Below, one piece after another: positions 32,261 to 40,805 of a stretch of 47,476 nucleotides of DNA. A model generated the notes under the pieces. The model was not told the origin of the DNA. It was given only the letters and a program-made list of their open reading frames with translations, and searched no databases. This DNA comes from Kitasatospora phosalacinea (lineage in GTDB: Bacteria; Actinomycetota; Actinomycetes; Streptomycetales; Streptomycetaceae): contig NZ_BSSA01000024.1 of assembly GCF_030268885.1 (NCBI RefSeq), forward strand, positions 1-47,476, in the 5' to 3' direction. The translations under genes and the position numbers were made by a program. Every line of letters begins with the position of its first letter. The first letter of the stretch is position 1.

Positions 32261-33865
32261 ATGGCAACCACCCCGCCCCCCGCGGCCACCGTCCCGACCC
32301 TGGGCGCCGAGCGCAGCACGGGCCGCCTCGCCCCCCGCGCCGCCACCCGCGAGCTGCTCGGCCGGGCCCGCTACGACCTGCTGGTGATCGGCGGCGGCAT
32401 CCTCGGCACCGCCACCGCGTGGACCGCCGCCCAGGCCGGGCTGAAGGTGGCCATGGTGGACGCCGGGGACTTCGCCAACGCCACCTCCTCGGCCTCGTCC
32501 AAGCTGGTCCACGGCGGGCTGCGCTACCTGCAGACCGGCGCGGTCCGGCTGGTCGCCGAGAACCACAAGGAGCGCCGGGCGCTGGCCACCGACGTGGCCC
32601 CGCACCTGGTCAACCCGCTGACCTTCTTCGTGCCGGTGTACGAGGGCGGGCCGCACTCGGCGCCGAAGCTCGGCGCGGGCGTGTTCCTGTACTCGGCGCT
32701 GTCGGCGTTCCGCGACGGCCTGGGCCGGGTGGTCTCCCCGTCGGCGGCGGCCCGCGCGGTGCCGGGGCTGCGCACCGAGGGGCTGCGGCGGGTGGCGGTG
32801 TACGGCGACCACCAGATGAACGACGCCCGGATGGCCGTGATGACGGTGCGGGCGGCGGTGGACGCGGGCGCGGTGGTGCTCAACCACGCCGAGGTGACGG
32901 GGCTGCGCTTCACCCGCGGCCGGGTCACCGGCGCGGAGGTGCGCGACACCCTGGACGGCACCGAGTTCGGGGTGGACGCCCGGCTGGTGCTGAACGCCAC
33001 CGGCCCGTGGGTGGACCACCTGCGGCGGATGGAGCACGCGGGCGCGGCGCCGTCGATCCGGCTGTCCAAGGGCGCGCACGTGGTGCTGCGGCGGCAGGCG
33101 CCGTGGCGGGCGGCGCTGACCATCCCGATCGACCACTACCGGGTGTCGTTCGCCATCCCGTGGGAGGACCACGTCCTGCTCGGCACCACCGACGAGGAGT
33201 ACGCCGGCGACCCGCTGGAGGTGCGGGCCACCGACGCGGACGTGGAGCAGATCCTGGCCGAGGCCGGGCACGCGGTGCGCGACGAGCACCTGCGCCGCGA
33301 GGACATCACGTACGCCTTCGCGGGCCTGCGGGTGCTGCCGGGCGGGCCCGGGGAGACGGCGGCGGCCAAGCGGGAGACGGTGGTGACCGAGGGCCGGGCC
33401 GGGATGCTGTCGGTGGCGGGCGGCAAGTGGACCACCTACCGGCACATCGGCCGGGTGGTCCTGGAGAAGCTCAAGCACGCCCCGGGCGTGGGCCTGGCCG
33501 AGGACGTCTCGCCCATCCCGCCGACCGTGCCGCTGCCGGGCATCGGCGCCCCGCAGGCGGTGGCGCGCCGCCTGCTGACCGACCGCGAGCCGGGCAGCCG
33601 GATGGACCCGCTGGTGGCCCGCAACCTGGCCACCCACTACGGCACGCTGTCCTTCGACATCGCCCGCCTGATCGACGAGCGCCCGGAGCTGGGCGAGCGG
33701 ATCCACCCGGACGGGCCGGACGTGTGGGCGCAGGTGGTGTACGCGGCCGAGCAGGAGTGGGCGTACACGGTGGACGACGTGCTGCGGCGGCGCACCACGC
33801 TGACGGTGCGCGGGCTGGACGGGCCGGAGGTGCGCGAGCGCACCGCGGAGCTGCTGGACCGGTAG
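32261..33865 (+). CDS. glpD: Aerobic glycerol-3-phosphate dehydrogenase
   Basis: A 534-residue FAD enzyme that oxidises glycerol-3-phosphate to dihydroxyacetone phosphate and feeds electrons to the membrane quinone pool. The N-terminal FAD motif LLVIGGGILGTATAW and the family signatures SSASSKLVHGGLRYLQ and SVAGGKWTTYRHI are present, with the C-terminal helical cap intact. A good GGAAGGAGC sits 30-40 bases before the ATG, too far for a standard site, so a slightly different start cannot be excluded. It forms a pair with glpK and is followed by a terminator. Confidence 0.96.
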   Translation: MATTPPPAATVPTLGAERSTGRLAPRAATRELLGRARYDLLVIGGGILGTATAWTAAQAGLKVAMVDAGDFANATSSASSKLVHGGLRYLQTGAVRLVAENHKERRALATDVAPHLVNPLTFFVPVYEGGPHSAPKLGAGVFLYSALSAFRDGLGRVVSPSAAARAVPGLRTEGLRRVAVYGDHQMNDARMAVMTVRAAVDAGAVVLNHAEVTGLRFTRGRVTGAEVRDTLDGTEFGVDARLVLNATGPWVDHLRRMEHAGAAPSIRLSKGAHVVLRRQAPWRAALTIPIDHYRVSFAIPWEDHVLLGTTDEEYAGDPLEVRATDADVEQILAEAGHAVRDEHLRREDITYAFAGLRVLPGGPGETAAAKRETVVTEGRAGMLSVAGGKWTTYRHIGRVVLEKLKHAPGVGLAEDVSPIPPTVPLPGIGAPQAVARRLLTDREPGSRMDPLVARNLATHYGTLSFDIARLIDERPELGERIHPDGPDVWAQVVYAAEQEWAYTVDDVLRRRTTLTVRGLDGPEVRERTAELLDR

Positions 33866-33878
33866 CCGGGAGACAGGG

Positions 33879-33927
33879 CGACGCCCTCCGGGAGAAGCGG
33901 GAGTTCCGGAGGGCGTCGCGGCTTTTT
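33879..33927. terminator. Terminator between glpD and the gluconate permease gene
   Basis: CGACGCCCTCCGG (33879-33891) pairs perfectly with CCGGAGGGCGTCG (33906-33918), followed by a T5 run at 33923-33927. It ends the plus-strand glycerol operon and may also serve the convergent gluconate operon. Confidence 0.92.
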
Positions 33928-33939
33928 CGGGGCTGCTCG

Positions 33940-35340
33940 TCAGATGATCAGACTGAGCGGCAGGATCAGGGCGATGGCGACCACCGAGATGATCGTCTCC
34001 ATCACCGACCAGGACTTCAGCGTCTGGCCGACACTCATCCCGAAGTACTCCTTCACCAGCCAGAACCCGGCGTCGTTGACGTGCGACAGGAACAGCGACC
34101 CGGCGCCGATCGCCAGCACCAGCAGCGCGGAGTGGCTGGTGGACATCCCGGCGGCCAGCGGGCCGACGATGCCCGCGGCGGTGATGGTGGCGACCGTGGC
34201 CGAGCCGGTGGCCAGCCGGATCAGCACCGCGATCAGCCAGCCGAGCAGCAGCGCGGAGACGTGCCACTTGCCGGACCACTCGCTGACGGCCTGGCCGACG
34301 CCGACGTCGATCAGGGTCTGCTTGAAGCCGCCGCCCGCGCCGACGATGAACACGATGCCCGCGATCGGGCCGAGCGCCGAGCCGACCGTCTCGGAGATCC
34401 TCCCCTTGTCGAACCCGGCCGCCCGGCCCAGGGTGAGCATGCCGAGCAGGGTCGCGGCGAGCAGTGCGATCAGCGGGGAGCCGATGAAGTCGAGGACCCG
34501 CTGGACGGTGGCCTTCGGGTCGTCGACCACCACGTCGGCCAGCGCCTTGCCGAGCATCAGCACGACCGGCAGCAGGATGGTGGCCAGCACGGCGCCGAAC
34601 CTCGGGGTCCGCTCCCGCTTGACGGTGTCGACCGGGGCGGTCTCGGCGGGGAGCTCCAGCGGGCCGACCCAGCGCTGGGCGAGGCGGCCGAACAGCGGAC
34701 CGGCCACGATCAGGGTCGGGACGGCGATCAGCAGGCCGAGCGCCAGGGTGACGCCGAGGTCGGCGTGCAGGGCGTCGACGGCGACCAGCGGGCCGGGGTG
34801 CGGCGGGACGAGGCCGTGCAGCACCGAGAGGCCGGCCAGCGCGGGGATGCCGATCCCGATCAGCGGGGCGTTGCCGCGCCGGGCCACCAGCAGCACGATC
34901 GGCACCAGCAGCACCACGCCGACCTCGAAGAACAGCGGCAGGCCGAGCACGGCGGCGATCAGCGCCATCGCCCAGGGCAGCAGCTTGGGGCCGGTGCGGG
35001 CCAGCACGGTGTCCGCGATGGTGTTGGCGCCGCCGGAGTCGGCGAGCAGCTTGCCGAGCATCGCGCCCAGGCCGATCAGCAGGCCGACCGAGGCGACGGT
35101 GGCGCCGAAGCCGGTGGAGAAGCTGGCCAGCAGCTTGTCGAACGGCGCCCCGGCGACGGCGGCGAGCAGCCCGGAGCCGAGCGTGAGGGCCAGGAACGGG
35201 TGCAGCTTGAACCGGGTGATCAGCAGCACGATCGCGCCGATGCTGAGCAGCACGGCGAGCAGCAACTGACCGTTGCTCGCGGTGTGCGGCAGCGCCGGTG
35301 CGCCGGCGGCCAGCAGGGTGGGGGTCACGGGGGTCTCCAT
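33940..35340 (-). CDS. gntP: GntP-family gluconate permease
   Basis: A 466-residue membrane transporter with about 12-14 hydrophobic segments. Family landmarks are HGLVPPHPGPLVA, GSPLIALLAATLLGM, IRLATGSATVA and LSHVNDAGFWLVKEYF. It imports gluconate or related sugar acids by proton symport. The ATG at 35340 lacks a clear ribosome site. A GTG at 35328 has GGAG 6 bases upstream and may be the real start, shortening the protein by four residues. It follows gntK by 67 bases in the same orientation, so the two make an operon. Confidence 0.93.
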   Translation of the reverse strand: METPVTPTLLAAGAPALPHTASNGQLLLAVLLSIGAIVLLITRFKLHPFLALTLGSGLLAAVAGAPFDKLLASFSTGFGATVASVGLLIGLGAMLGKLLADSGGANTIADTVLARTGPKLLPWAMALIAAVLGLPLFFEVGVVLLVPIVLLVARRGNAPLIGIGIPALAGLSVLHGLVPPHPGPLVAVDALHADLGVTLALGLLIAVPTLIVAGPLFGRLAQRWVGPLELPAETAPVDTVKRERTPRFGAVLATILLPVVLMLGKALADVVVDDPKATVQRVLDFIGSPLIALLAATLLGMLTLGRAAGFDKGRISETVGSALGPIAGIVFIVGAGGGFKQTLIDVGVGQAVSEWSGKWHVSALLLGWLIAVLIRLATGSATVATITAAGIVGPLAAGMSTSHSALLVLAIGAGSLFLSHVNDAGFWLVKEYFGMSVGQTLKSWSVMETIISVVAIALILPLSLII

Positions 35341-35407
35341 TGACGGGCCGGCACCGCCCGGCTGTCGGACGGACGGTGGCGGGGGTGTGACGTGGGGGTC
35401 GGGTGCC

Positions 35408-35932
35408 TCAGCGGGCCAGGGCGGCGACGGCGCGGCCGACGAGCGTGTCGGGGTCGGCGTCGACGTCCAGCACGGTGCCGTTCTCGTCCGCCTGGAGCGG
35501 TTCGAGGGTGGCGTACTGGGAGTCCAGCAGCGAGGGCGGCATGAAGTGGCCGGTGCGGTGCGCCAGCCGGTCGCCGACCAGGTCGTGGCTGCCGGACAGG
35601 TGCAGGAAGAACGCGTCCGGGCAGGCGGCGCGCAGCACGTCGCGGTAGCGGCGCTTGAGCGCGGAGCAGGTGACCACTCCCCCGCTGCCCGCCGCGGCCC
35701 GTTCGCCCAGCCAGCCGCCGAGGGCCTGCAGCCAGGGCAGGCGGTCGCGGTCGTCGAGCGGGGTCCCGGCGCTCATCTTGGCGATGTTCGCGGCGGGGTG
35801 GAAGTCGTCGGCCTCGGCGTACGGGAGGTCGAGGCGGTCGGCGAGCAGTCGGGCGACGGTGGTCTTCCCGACTCCGGAGACGCCCATCACCACGACGACG
35901 GGCGGCTGCTGGTTCTCGGCGCTGAGAGCCAT
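35408..35932 (-). CDS. gntK: Gluconokinase
   Basis: A 174-residue P-loop kinase that phosphorylates gluconate to 6-phosphogluconate for the pentose phosphate pathway. VVMGVSGVGKTTVARLLA is the Walker A motif. YAEADDFHPAANIAKMSAGTPLDD is the sugar-acid site typical of GntK. The ATG at 35932 has GGAGC 7 bases upstream, and the frame extension to 35980 is not needed. It is the first gene of the operon with gntP and divergent from the GntR-family regulator. Confidence 0.95.
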   Translation of the reverse strand: MALSAENQQPPVVVVMGVSGVGKTTVARLLADRLDLPYAEADDFHPAANIAKMSAGTPLDDRDRLPWLQALGGWLGERAAAGSGGVVTCSALKRRYRDVLRAACPDAFFLHLSGSHDLVGDRLAHRTGHFMPPSLLDSQYATLEPLQADENGTVLDVDADPDTLVGRAVAALAR

Positions 35933-35982
35933 GGATGGTGCTCCTGTCCTTGCCTGCTTGCGTGGGCAACCTTGACGCAAAG

Positions 35983-36021
35983 GTATGACTTATTCAAGCG
36001 ACCGAAACACAATCGTCATAC
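35983..36021. promoter_or_regulatory. Inverted repeat, probable operator of the gluconate genes
   Basis: GTATGAC (35983-35989) and its exact complement GTCATAC (36015-36021) lie 25 bases apart in an AT-richer part of the divergent gntK/gntR region. Extended half-sites AAAGGTATGACTTATT and AAAAGTATGACGATTG agree at 12 of 16 positions. Paired sites of this kind suit binding by the dimeric GntR-family protein encoded next door. Confidence 0.5.
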
Positions 36022-36085
36022 TTTTGGGTGTCCGGGCTGGTGGAGGGCGGTGGGACGGGGGCCGCTTTCCCCCGGAGGGCGCCGA

Positions 36086-36091
36086 TAAGCT
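36086..36091 (+). promoter_or_regulatory. -10 element of probable leaderless gntR
   Basis: TAAGCT ends 6 bases before the ATG at 36098, with no ribosome site between. Confidence 0.5.
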
Positions 36092-36097
36092 GGCCCG

Positions 36098-36796
36098 ATG
36101 GAGATCCAGGGCCTGCCCGGCCGCCTGCTCGCCGTCCTCGGCCCGGCGATCGCCTCCGGCGAGCTGCCGGAGGGGACGGTGCTGCGCGCCGAGGAGCTGG
36201 AGCAGCAGCACGGGGTGTCCCGCACGGTGGTGCGCGAGGCGGTGCGCATCCTGGAGTCGATGCGGATGGTCGAGCCGCGCCGCCGGGTCGGCACCACCGT
36301 CCGCCCGAAGGCCGACTGGGACGTGTTCGACCCGTTGGTGATCCGCTGGCGGCTGGCCGGGGCGGACCGCTCCGCCCAGCTGCGCTCGCTGGGCTCGCTG
36401 CGGGTCGCGGTGGAGCCCGCCGCGGCGGCGCTGGCGGCGCGCTGCGCCGACGACGACGACCGCCGCGAACTGAGCGCGCTGGCAGTCGAGTTGACGGTCA
36501 CCGCCCGGGCGGCCGACCTGGAGTCCTTCCTCGCGCACGACATCGCCTTCCACGCGGTGGTGCTGCGGGCCTCCGGGAACGAGATGTTCGCCCACCTGAA
36601 GGACACCGTGGGCGCCGTCCTCACCGGCCGCACCGAGCACCACCTGATGCCGCACCGGCCGCGCGAGTACGCGGTGCAGCTGCACCGGGAGGTCGCCGAG
36701 GCGATCTGCACGGGCGACCCGGAGCGGGCGGAGCGGGCGATGCGCACCATCGTGGTCGGCGCCCTGGAGGAGCTCGACGCCACCCTGCCGGACTGA
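36098..36796 (+). CDS. FadR-subfamily GntR regulator of gluconate use
   Basis: A 232-residue repressor. The N-terminal winged helix is in GELPEGTVLRAEELEQQHGVSRTVVREAVRILESMRMVE, and the C-terminal FCD ligand domain has the Asp/His metal-site pattern (AHDIAFHAVVLRASGN and QLHREVAEAI). It is divergent from gntK-gntP with an inverted repeat in between, so gluconate or 6-phosphogluconate control is the best reading. The downstream 211 bases to 37007 hold no supported gene. Confidence 0.9.
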   Translation: MEIQGLPGRLLAVLGPAIASGELPEGTVLRAEELEQQHGVSRTVVREAVRILESMRMVEPRRRVGTTVRPKADWDVFDPLVIRWRLAGADRSAQLRSLGSLRVAVEPAAAALAARCADDDDRRELSALAVELTVTARAADLESFLAHDIAFHAVVLRASGNEMFAHLKDTVGAVLTGRTEHHLMPHRPREYAVQLHREVAEAICTGDPERAERAMRTIVVGALEELDATLPD

Positions 36797-37007
36797 ACTC
36801 CCGTACCCGGCCCGTTCGGGGGGCGGGGCGCCCTTGCGGCCCCGGTTACGATCCTGACGGGGAGGCGGCGGGGCCCCGGGGAGGCGCCGCCGCGACACGC
36901 CCACGGTCGACTGGACCGGCCGGCTCGGCGGCATGGCTCCCCCCGGACGGGGCAAGGCTGGTCCTGGTGCGTCCGACCGGACGCGCGCGACCGACAGGGG
37001 GTGGGCA

Positions 37008-37304
37008 ATGGCCGTTCGTCGGCGCGGTCGACTGCCGGACGAGGTCCGGGCGGCGGCCGTCCGGGCGGGCATGTCGTTCGCCTTCGCGCTGGTGGCCTTC
37101 GTGGTGGCGCTGTTCGCCTCCTGGGCCCACACCGGCCTGCTGACCCCGGCGTTGGCGCTGATGGGGCTGGGCGTCTTCGGGCTCGCCTGGTGCCTGATCG
37201 ACGTGGTGGTCTCCCGGCAGGTCGCCGCCTCCCGCCGCCGCGCCCCCAACTCGGCCGACCCGCTGGACGGTTCGCGCGAACGCGGCGGCCCGCGGCACCG
37301 CTGA
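37008..37304 (+). CDS. Small membrane protein, unknown function
   Basis: A 98-residue protein with a basic N-terminus, two hydrophobic segments (about residues 22-42 and 46-68) and a basic, Arg-rich soluble tail. I do not recognise a functional family; similar small two-helix proteins are common in actinobacteria. The ATG at 37008 follows a G-rich stretch. The open frame extends to 36933 without better support. It is convergent with the AraC-type gene. Confidence 0.65.
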   Translation: MAVRRRGRLPDEVRAAAVRAGMSFAFALVAFVVALFASWAHTGLLTPALALMGLGVFGLAWCLIDVVVSRQVAASRRRAPNSADPLDGSRERGGPRHR

Positions 37305-37332
37305 CGGCCGCCGCGGCCGGGCCGGCGCACCG

Positions 37333-38109
37333 TCAGTCCTGCTGGTAGCGGCCCGGGGTGGTCCCGAAGGCGTGCCGGAACGCCTCGATGAACGCGCTCG
37401 GCGAGCGGAAGCCGCAGGCCGCCGCGGTGGCGGTGACCGAGCGGCCCTCGGCCAGCAGCACCAGGGCGTGCTGCAGGCGCAGTTGGGTGCGCCACTGCGG
37501 GAAGCCGAGGCCGAGCTCGGCCCGGAACAGCCGGCTGAGGGTGCGTTCGGCGGCGCCGACGGCCCGGCCGAGCGCGGCCAGCGAGCGGTCGTCGGCGGGG
37601 TCGGCGGCGAGCAGCGCGGCCAGGTCGCGCAGCCGCGGGTCGGTGGGCCGCGGGAGGCCGAGCGGGAGTTCGGGGGCGTGCGCGAGCTGGTCCAGGGCGG
37701 CCTGTTCGAGCGTCCGGGCGGGGCGTCCGGTGGGGGCGTCGGGGCCGGTCAGGTGGGCGATGATCTCGCGCAGCAGCGGGGTGACGGCGAGCACGGCGGG
37801 CGCGGCGAGCCGCAGCGGGTTCGTCCCGGCCGGGTAGATCAGGCAGCGCAACTCGCTCGGCCCGTACGCCTGTTGGGCGTGCGGCACCCCGGCGGGCAGC
37901 CACACCGCGCGGTGCGGCGGGACGACCCAGCGCCCGTGCGGGGTGCTCACCTCCAGCACGCCCAGGCCGGGCGTGATCAGCTGGTTGACGTCGTGCCAGT
38001 GCCAGTCGATCCGCTGCCGGTGGGACAGCGGGTGGCGGCTCGGGCCGGTCTCCTTCAGGTGCGCGGCGCGCGAGGGGCCGTCCTCGGACGGTTGGCGGGT
38101 TGGCGACAC
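37333..38109 (-). CDS. AraC-family transcriptional regulator
   Basis: A 258-residue regulator with an N-terminal cupin-like sensing domain (RIDWHWHDVNQLI, then PPHRAVWLPAGVPHAQ) and a C-terminal double helix-turn-helix ending CGFRSPSAFIEAFRHAFGTTPGRYQQ, the classic AraC signature. GTG at 38109 is chosen. TATTCT ends 8 bases upstream, which fits a leaderless message, and the frame beyond it runs through the divergent promoter. It is divergent from the Fsr-like exporter gene and probably controls it. Confidence 0.85.
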   Translation of the reverse strand: MSPTRQPSEDGPSRAAHLKETGPSRHPLSHRQRIDWHWHDVNQLITPGLGVLEVSTPHGRWVVPPHRAVWLPAGVPHAQQAYGPSELRCLIYPAGTNPLRLAAPAVLAVTPLLREIIAHLTGPDAPTGRPARTLEQAALDQLAHAPELPLGLPRPTDPRLRDLAALLAADPADDRSLAALGRAVGAAERTLSRLFRAELGLGFPQWRTQLRLQHALVLLAEGRSVTATAAACGFRSPSAFIEAFRHAFGTTPGRYQQD

Positions 38110-38117
38110 GGGTTGGC

Positions 38118-38157
38118 AGAATACCGGAAGCCCGCACGCCCCGGCGGCCGCCAGTCT
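38118..38157. promoter_or_regulatory. Compact divergent promoters of AraC regulator and exporter
   Basis: The minus-strand -10 TATTCT (38118-38123) serves the regulator, and the plus-strand -10-like CAGTCT (38152-38157) serves the exporter. Each is 7-8 bases from its start codon. The whole intergenic space is only 55 bases. Confidence 0.45.
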
Positions 38158-38164
38158 GGTCCGC

Positions 38165-39397
38165 ATGACGAGCATGACGACCCCCGGGAACGGGACGGGC
38201 GAACCGGCCGGCGTGTGGCGCCGGATGCGGATGTGGGGCGCGGCGCACGCCGTGGACGACCTCTACCAGGGCCTGGTGCCCGCGGTGGTGCCGTACTTCG
38301 TGCTGGAGCGCGGCTACGGGTACGTGGCGGCGGGCGGGCTGACCCTGGCGGCGACGCTGGGCAGCGCCGTCCCGCAGCCGCTGGTCGGCCTGCTGGTGGA
38401 CCGGCGCCCGCTGCCCTGGCTGTCGGCCGCCGGGCTGGCGCTGGCCGGGCTGGGCGCGGGGCTGAGCGGGCTGGCCGACGGGTACGCGCTGGTGTGGCTG
38501 CTGGTGCTGCTCTCCGGCCTGGGGGTGGCGGCCTTCCACCCGGCGGCGGGGCGGGCGGCCCGGGAGGCGGCGGGCGACTCCACCAGTGCGATGAGCGTCT
38601 TCGCGGCGGGCGGCAGCGTCGGGTTCTTCCTGGCGCCGGTGCTGGCCACCCCGCTGCTGTCGGCGTGGGGCGTGCGGGCGACGGCGGTGTTCGTGCTGCC
38701 CGCGCTGCTGATGGCGGCGGTGCTGTTCCGGGCCCGGCACCGGACGTACCCGCACGCCGGGGGCGGGGCGAAGCGCGCGGGGCGGGACCGCTGGCGGCCG
38801 TTCCTGGTGCTGACCGGGGTGGAGGTCGTCCGCTCGGTGGTGTTCTTCGGCGTCAGCACCTTCATCGAGCTGTACTGGCTGCGGCAGTTGCACGCCTCGC
38901 ACCTGCTGGCCGGGGCGGCGCTGACCTGCTTCCTGCTCGGCGGCGTGGCGGGCACCCTGGGCGGCGGACGGCTGGCCGACCGGATCGGCATGGTGCGCAC
39001 CGCGCAGTGGGGCACCGCGCTGACCGTCCCGGCGCTGGTGCTGCTGCGGGTGACGCCCGGCGCGTGGGCGCCGCTGCTGTTCGCCGTGCTGGCGGGCGCG
39101 ACGCTGAACCTGCCGTTCGCGGTGCTGGTCAAGCTCGGCCAGGACTACCTGCCCAACCGCCCCGGCACCGCGGCCGGCGTCACCCTCGGCCTGGCCGTCA
39201 GCGTCGGCGGCCTGGTCGCCCCGCTGTTCGGCCTGCTCGCCCAGCACCACGGCCCGCAGGGCGTGCTGGCCGTGCTGCCCGCGGTCCCGCTGCTGGGCGT
39301 GGCGCTCGGCGCGTTCATGGTCGAACCGGGCCGCTGGAAGGACCCGGACGACGCGGCCCCCGACCTCGAACCGGCCGGGAGCGCCGCCGCCTCCTAG
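38165..39397 (+). CDS. Fsr-like major facilitator exporter
   Basis: A 410-residue transporter with about 12 membrane segments. The N-terminal AAHAVDDLYQGLVPAVVPYFV and GVAAFHPAAGRAARE segments are typical of the fosmidomycin-resistance (Fsr) group of drug-proton antiporters. It likely exports a small toxic compound; the substrate is not predictable. The ATG follows CAGTCT by 7 bases without a ribosome site. It is paired divergently with the AraC regulator. Confidence 0.87.
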   Translation: MTSMTTPGNGTGEPAGVWRRMRMWGAAHAVDDLYQGLVPAVVPYFVLERGYGYVAAGGLTLAATLGSAVPQPLVGLLVDRRPLPWLSAAGLALAGLGAGLSGLADGYALVWLLVLLSGLGVAAFHPAAGRAAREAAGDSTSAMSVFAAGGSVGFFLAPVLATPLLSAWGVRATAVFVLPALLMAAVLFRARHRTYPHAGGGAKRAGRDRWRPFLVLTGVEVVRSVVFFGVSTFIELYWLRQLHASHLLAGAALTCFLLGGVAGTLGGGRLADRIGMVRTAQWGTALTVPALVLLRVTPGAWAPLLFAVLAGATLNLPFAVLVKLGQDYLPNRPGTAAGVTLGLAVSVGGLVAPLFGLLAQHHGPQGVLAVLPAVPLLGVALGAFMVEPGRWKDPDDAAPDLEPAGSAAAS

Positions 39398-39400
39398 GCT
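39395..39400 (+). promoter_or_regulatory. -10 element of probable leaderless flavin-fold gene
   Basis: TAGGCT overlaps the stop of the exporter gene and ends 7 bases before the ATG at 39408. Confidence 0.5.
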
Positions 39401-39407
39401 GGGCGGC

Positions 39408-39878
39408 ATGAGCCCTTCGATCGCCACCAACACCCGGGTGGGCCTGGCCGAACTGCTGGAGTTCGTCCGCCCCCGCCACCGCGCGCTGCTGATCACCCGC
39501 CGCACCGACGGCACCCCGCAGGCCTCCCCGCTGACCTGTGGGGTGGACGACTCCGGCCGGATCGTCGTCTCCACCTACCCGGAACGGGCCAAGACCCGCA
39601 ACGCCAAGCGGGAGGCCGCGGTGAGCGTGGTGGTGCTCTCGGACGAGTGGAACGGCCCCTGGGTGCAGGTGGACGGCGAGGCCGAGGTGCTGGACATGCC
39701 GGAGGCCCTGGAGCCGCTGGTCGAGTACTACCGCACCATCGCGGGCGAGCACCCGGACTGGGACGAGTACCGCGAGGCGATGCGCCGCCAGGACAAGTCG
39801 CTGATCCGGATCACCCCGCTGCGCTGGGGCCCGATCGCCACCGGCGGCTTCCCGGCGCGGCTGGCGCCCGCGGAGTAA
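39408..39878 (+). CDS. F420/FMN-binding split-barrel (PPOX-class) protein
   Basis: A 156-residue protein of the pyridoxamine-phosphate-oxidase-like split barrel. RRTDGTPQASPLTCGVDDSGRIVVSTYPERAKTRNAKRE is a stretch typical of the actinobacterial PPOX-class F420-dependent group. Members reduce or oxidise small molecules with F420 or flavin. The substrate here is unknown. It is a single gene directly downstream of the exporter. Confidence 0.85.
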   Translation: MSPSIATNTRVGLAELLEFVRPRHRALLITRRTDGTPQASPLTCGVDDSGRIVVSTYPERAKTRNAKREAAVSVVVLSDEWNGPWVQVDGEAEVLDMPEALEPLVEYYRTIAGEHPDWDEYREAMRRQDKSLIRITPLRWGPIATGGFPARLAPAE

Positions 39879-39957
39879 CCGCCGAGCAGCGGCCGCCGCC
39901 GCGGCGGGCCGGAAAACCGGTCGGGCGGGTCGGGCGGGTGTGCCAGGATCGGCTGCC

Positions 39958-40752
39958 GTGAACACCGTGCAGAGCTGGGACGACCTGTCCGTCACCGAAC
40001 AGGTGCTGGTGCGCCGCGCCGTCGACGGCACGAGCCCGCGCGGCAGCGCGATGCACGTCACCGCCGTGCTGCGCCGGGCGGGTTCGCCCGGGGTGCCCCG
40101 GCGGCGCAACGCCTCGCCCGCGGAGGAGCTGGCCCGGGTGCCGGAGCTGGCCGCGGCGGCGCACCGGCTGGTCGCGGGCGGCTGGCTGACGCTCCGCCGG
40201 GCGCTGAGCACCGCCTTCGTCCAGGAGGACGGCCCGGCGGTCACCGGCCCCGAGCTGGCGCGGGTGCTCGCCGATCCGGCGACCTGGCTGCTGCCCCGGG
40301 ACGGCCGGAACGACCTGCCCGTCCTGTCGCTGCGGGCCACCGCGGAGGGTCGGCGCCTCTGGGAGGCCGCGGCGTACGCGCCGGGCGCCCCGGGCACCGT
40401 CCACGAGTGGGAGCTGACCGCGGACGAGGAGGCGGTCGTGGTCTGCGCCATGGAGGCGAGCGGTTGGCTGACCGGCCTGTGGGGCGTCCTCGTCGAGCCG
40501 CCGGCCGACCTGGCGGGCGAGGAGCTGCGGGCGTTCGTCGCGGCGGACGCCGCCCCGCTGCTCCGGCTGGTCCGGGCCGGGGCGGTCGAGGTGCTGCACG
40601 TCGCGGAGCGGGGCGCCGAGCCCGCCGTCGTCCCGCCGGAGGACCTGCTGGACGCCCTGTGCGACCGGGAGCTGCGCCGGGACGACGGCGACGAGGTGGA
40701 GGTCGGGTTCACCTGCGTCCTGACCCAGTCACCGGCCAACGCCCTGCGGTGA
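39958..40752 (+). CDS. Hypothetical cytoplasmic protein
   Basis: A 264-residue protein with no signal peptide, membrane segment or catalytic motif that I recognise. It is rich in Glu, Ala and Leu and probably largely helical. TVHEWELTADEEAVVVCAME lies mid-protein. The GTG at 39958 is preceded 8 bases upstream by CAGGAT, a possible leaderless -10. It is convergent with the old-yellow-enzyme gene. Confidence 0.68.
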   Translation: MNTVQSWDDLSVTEQVLVRRAVDGTSPRGSAMHVTAVLRRAGSPGVPRRRNASPAEELARVPELAAAAHRLVAGGWLTLRRALSTAFVQEDGPAVTGPELARVLADPATWLLPRDGRNDLPVLSLRATAEGRRLWEAAAYAPGAPGTVHEWELTADEEAVVVCAMEASGWLTGLWGVLVEPPADLAGEELRAFVAADAAPLLRLVRAGAVEVLHVAERGAEPAVVPPEDLLDALCDRELRRDDGDEVEVGFTCVLTQSPANALR

Positions 40753-40759
40753 GCGCCAC

Positions 40760-40791
40760 GGCGCGCAGGCCCGGGCCGGGGCCTGCGCGCC
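40760..40791. terminator. Bidirectional terminator
   Basis: GGCGCGCAGGCCC (40760-40772) pairs perfectly with GGGCCTGCGCGCC (40779-40791) over a 6-base loop, between two convergent genes. Confidence 0.88.
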
Positions 40792-40805
40792 GAGGCGCGG
40801 CGGGG

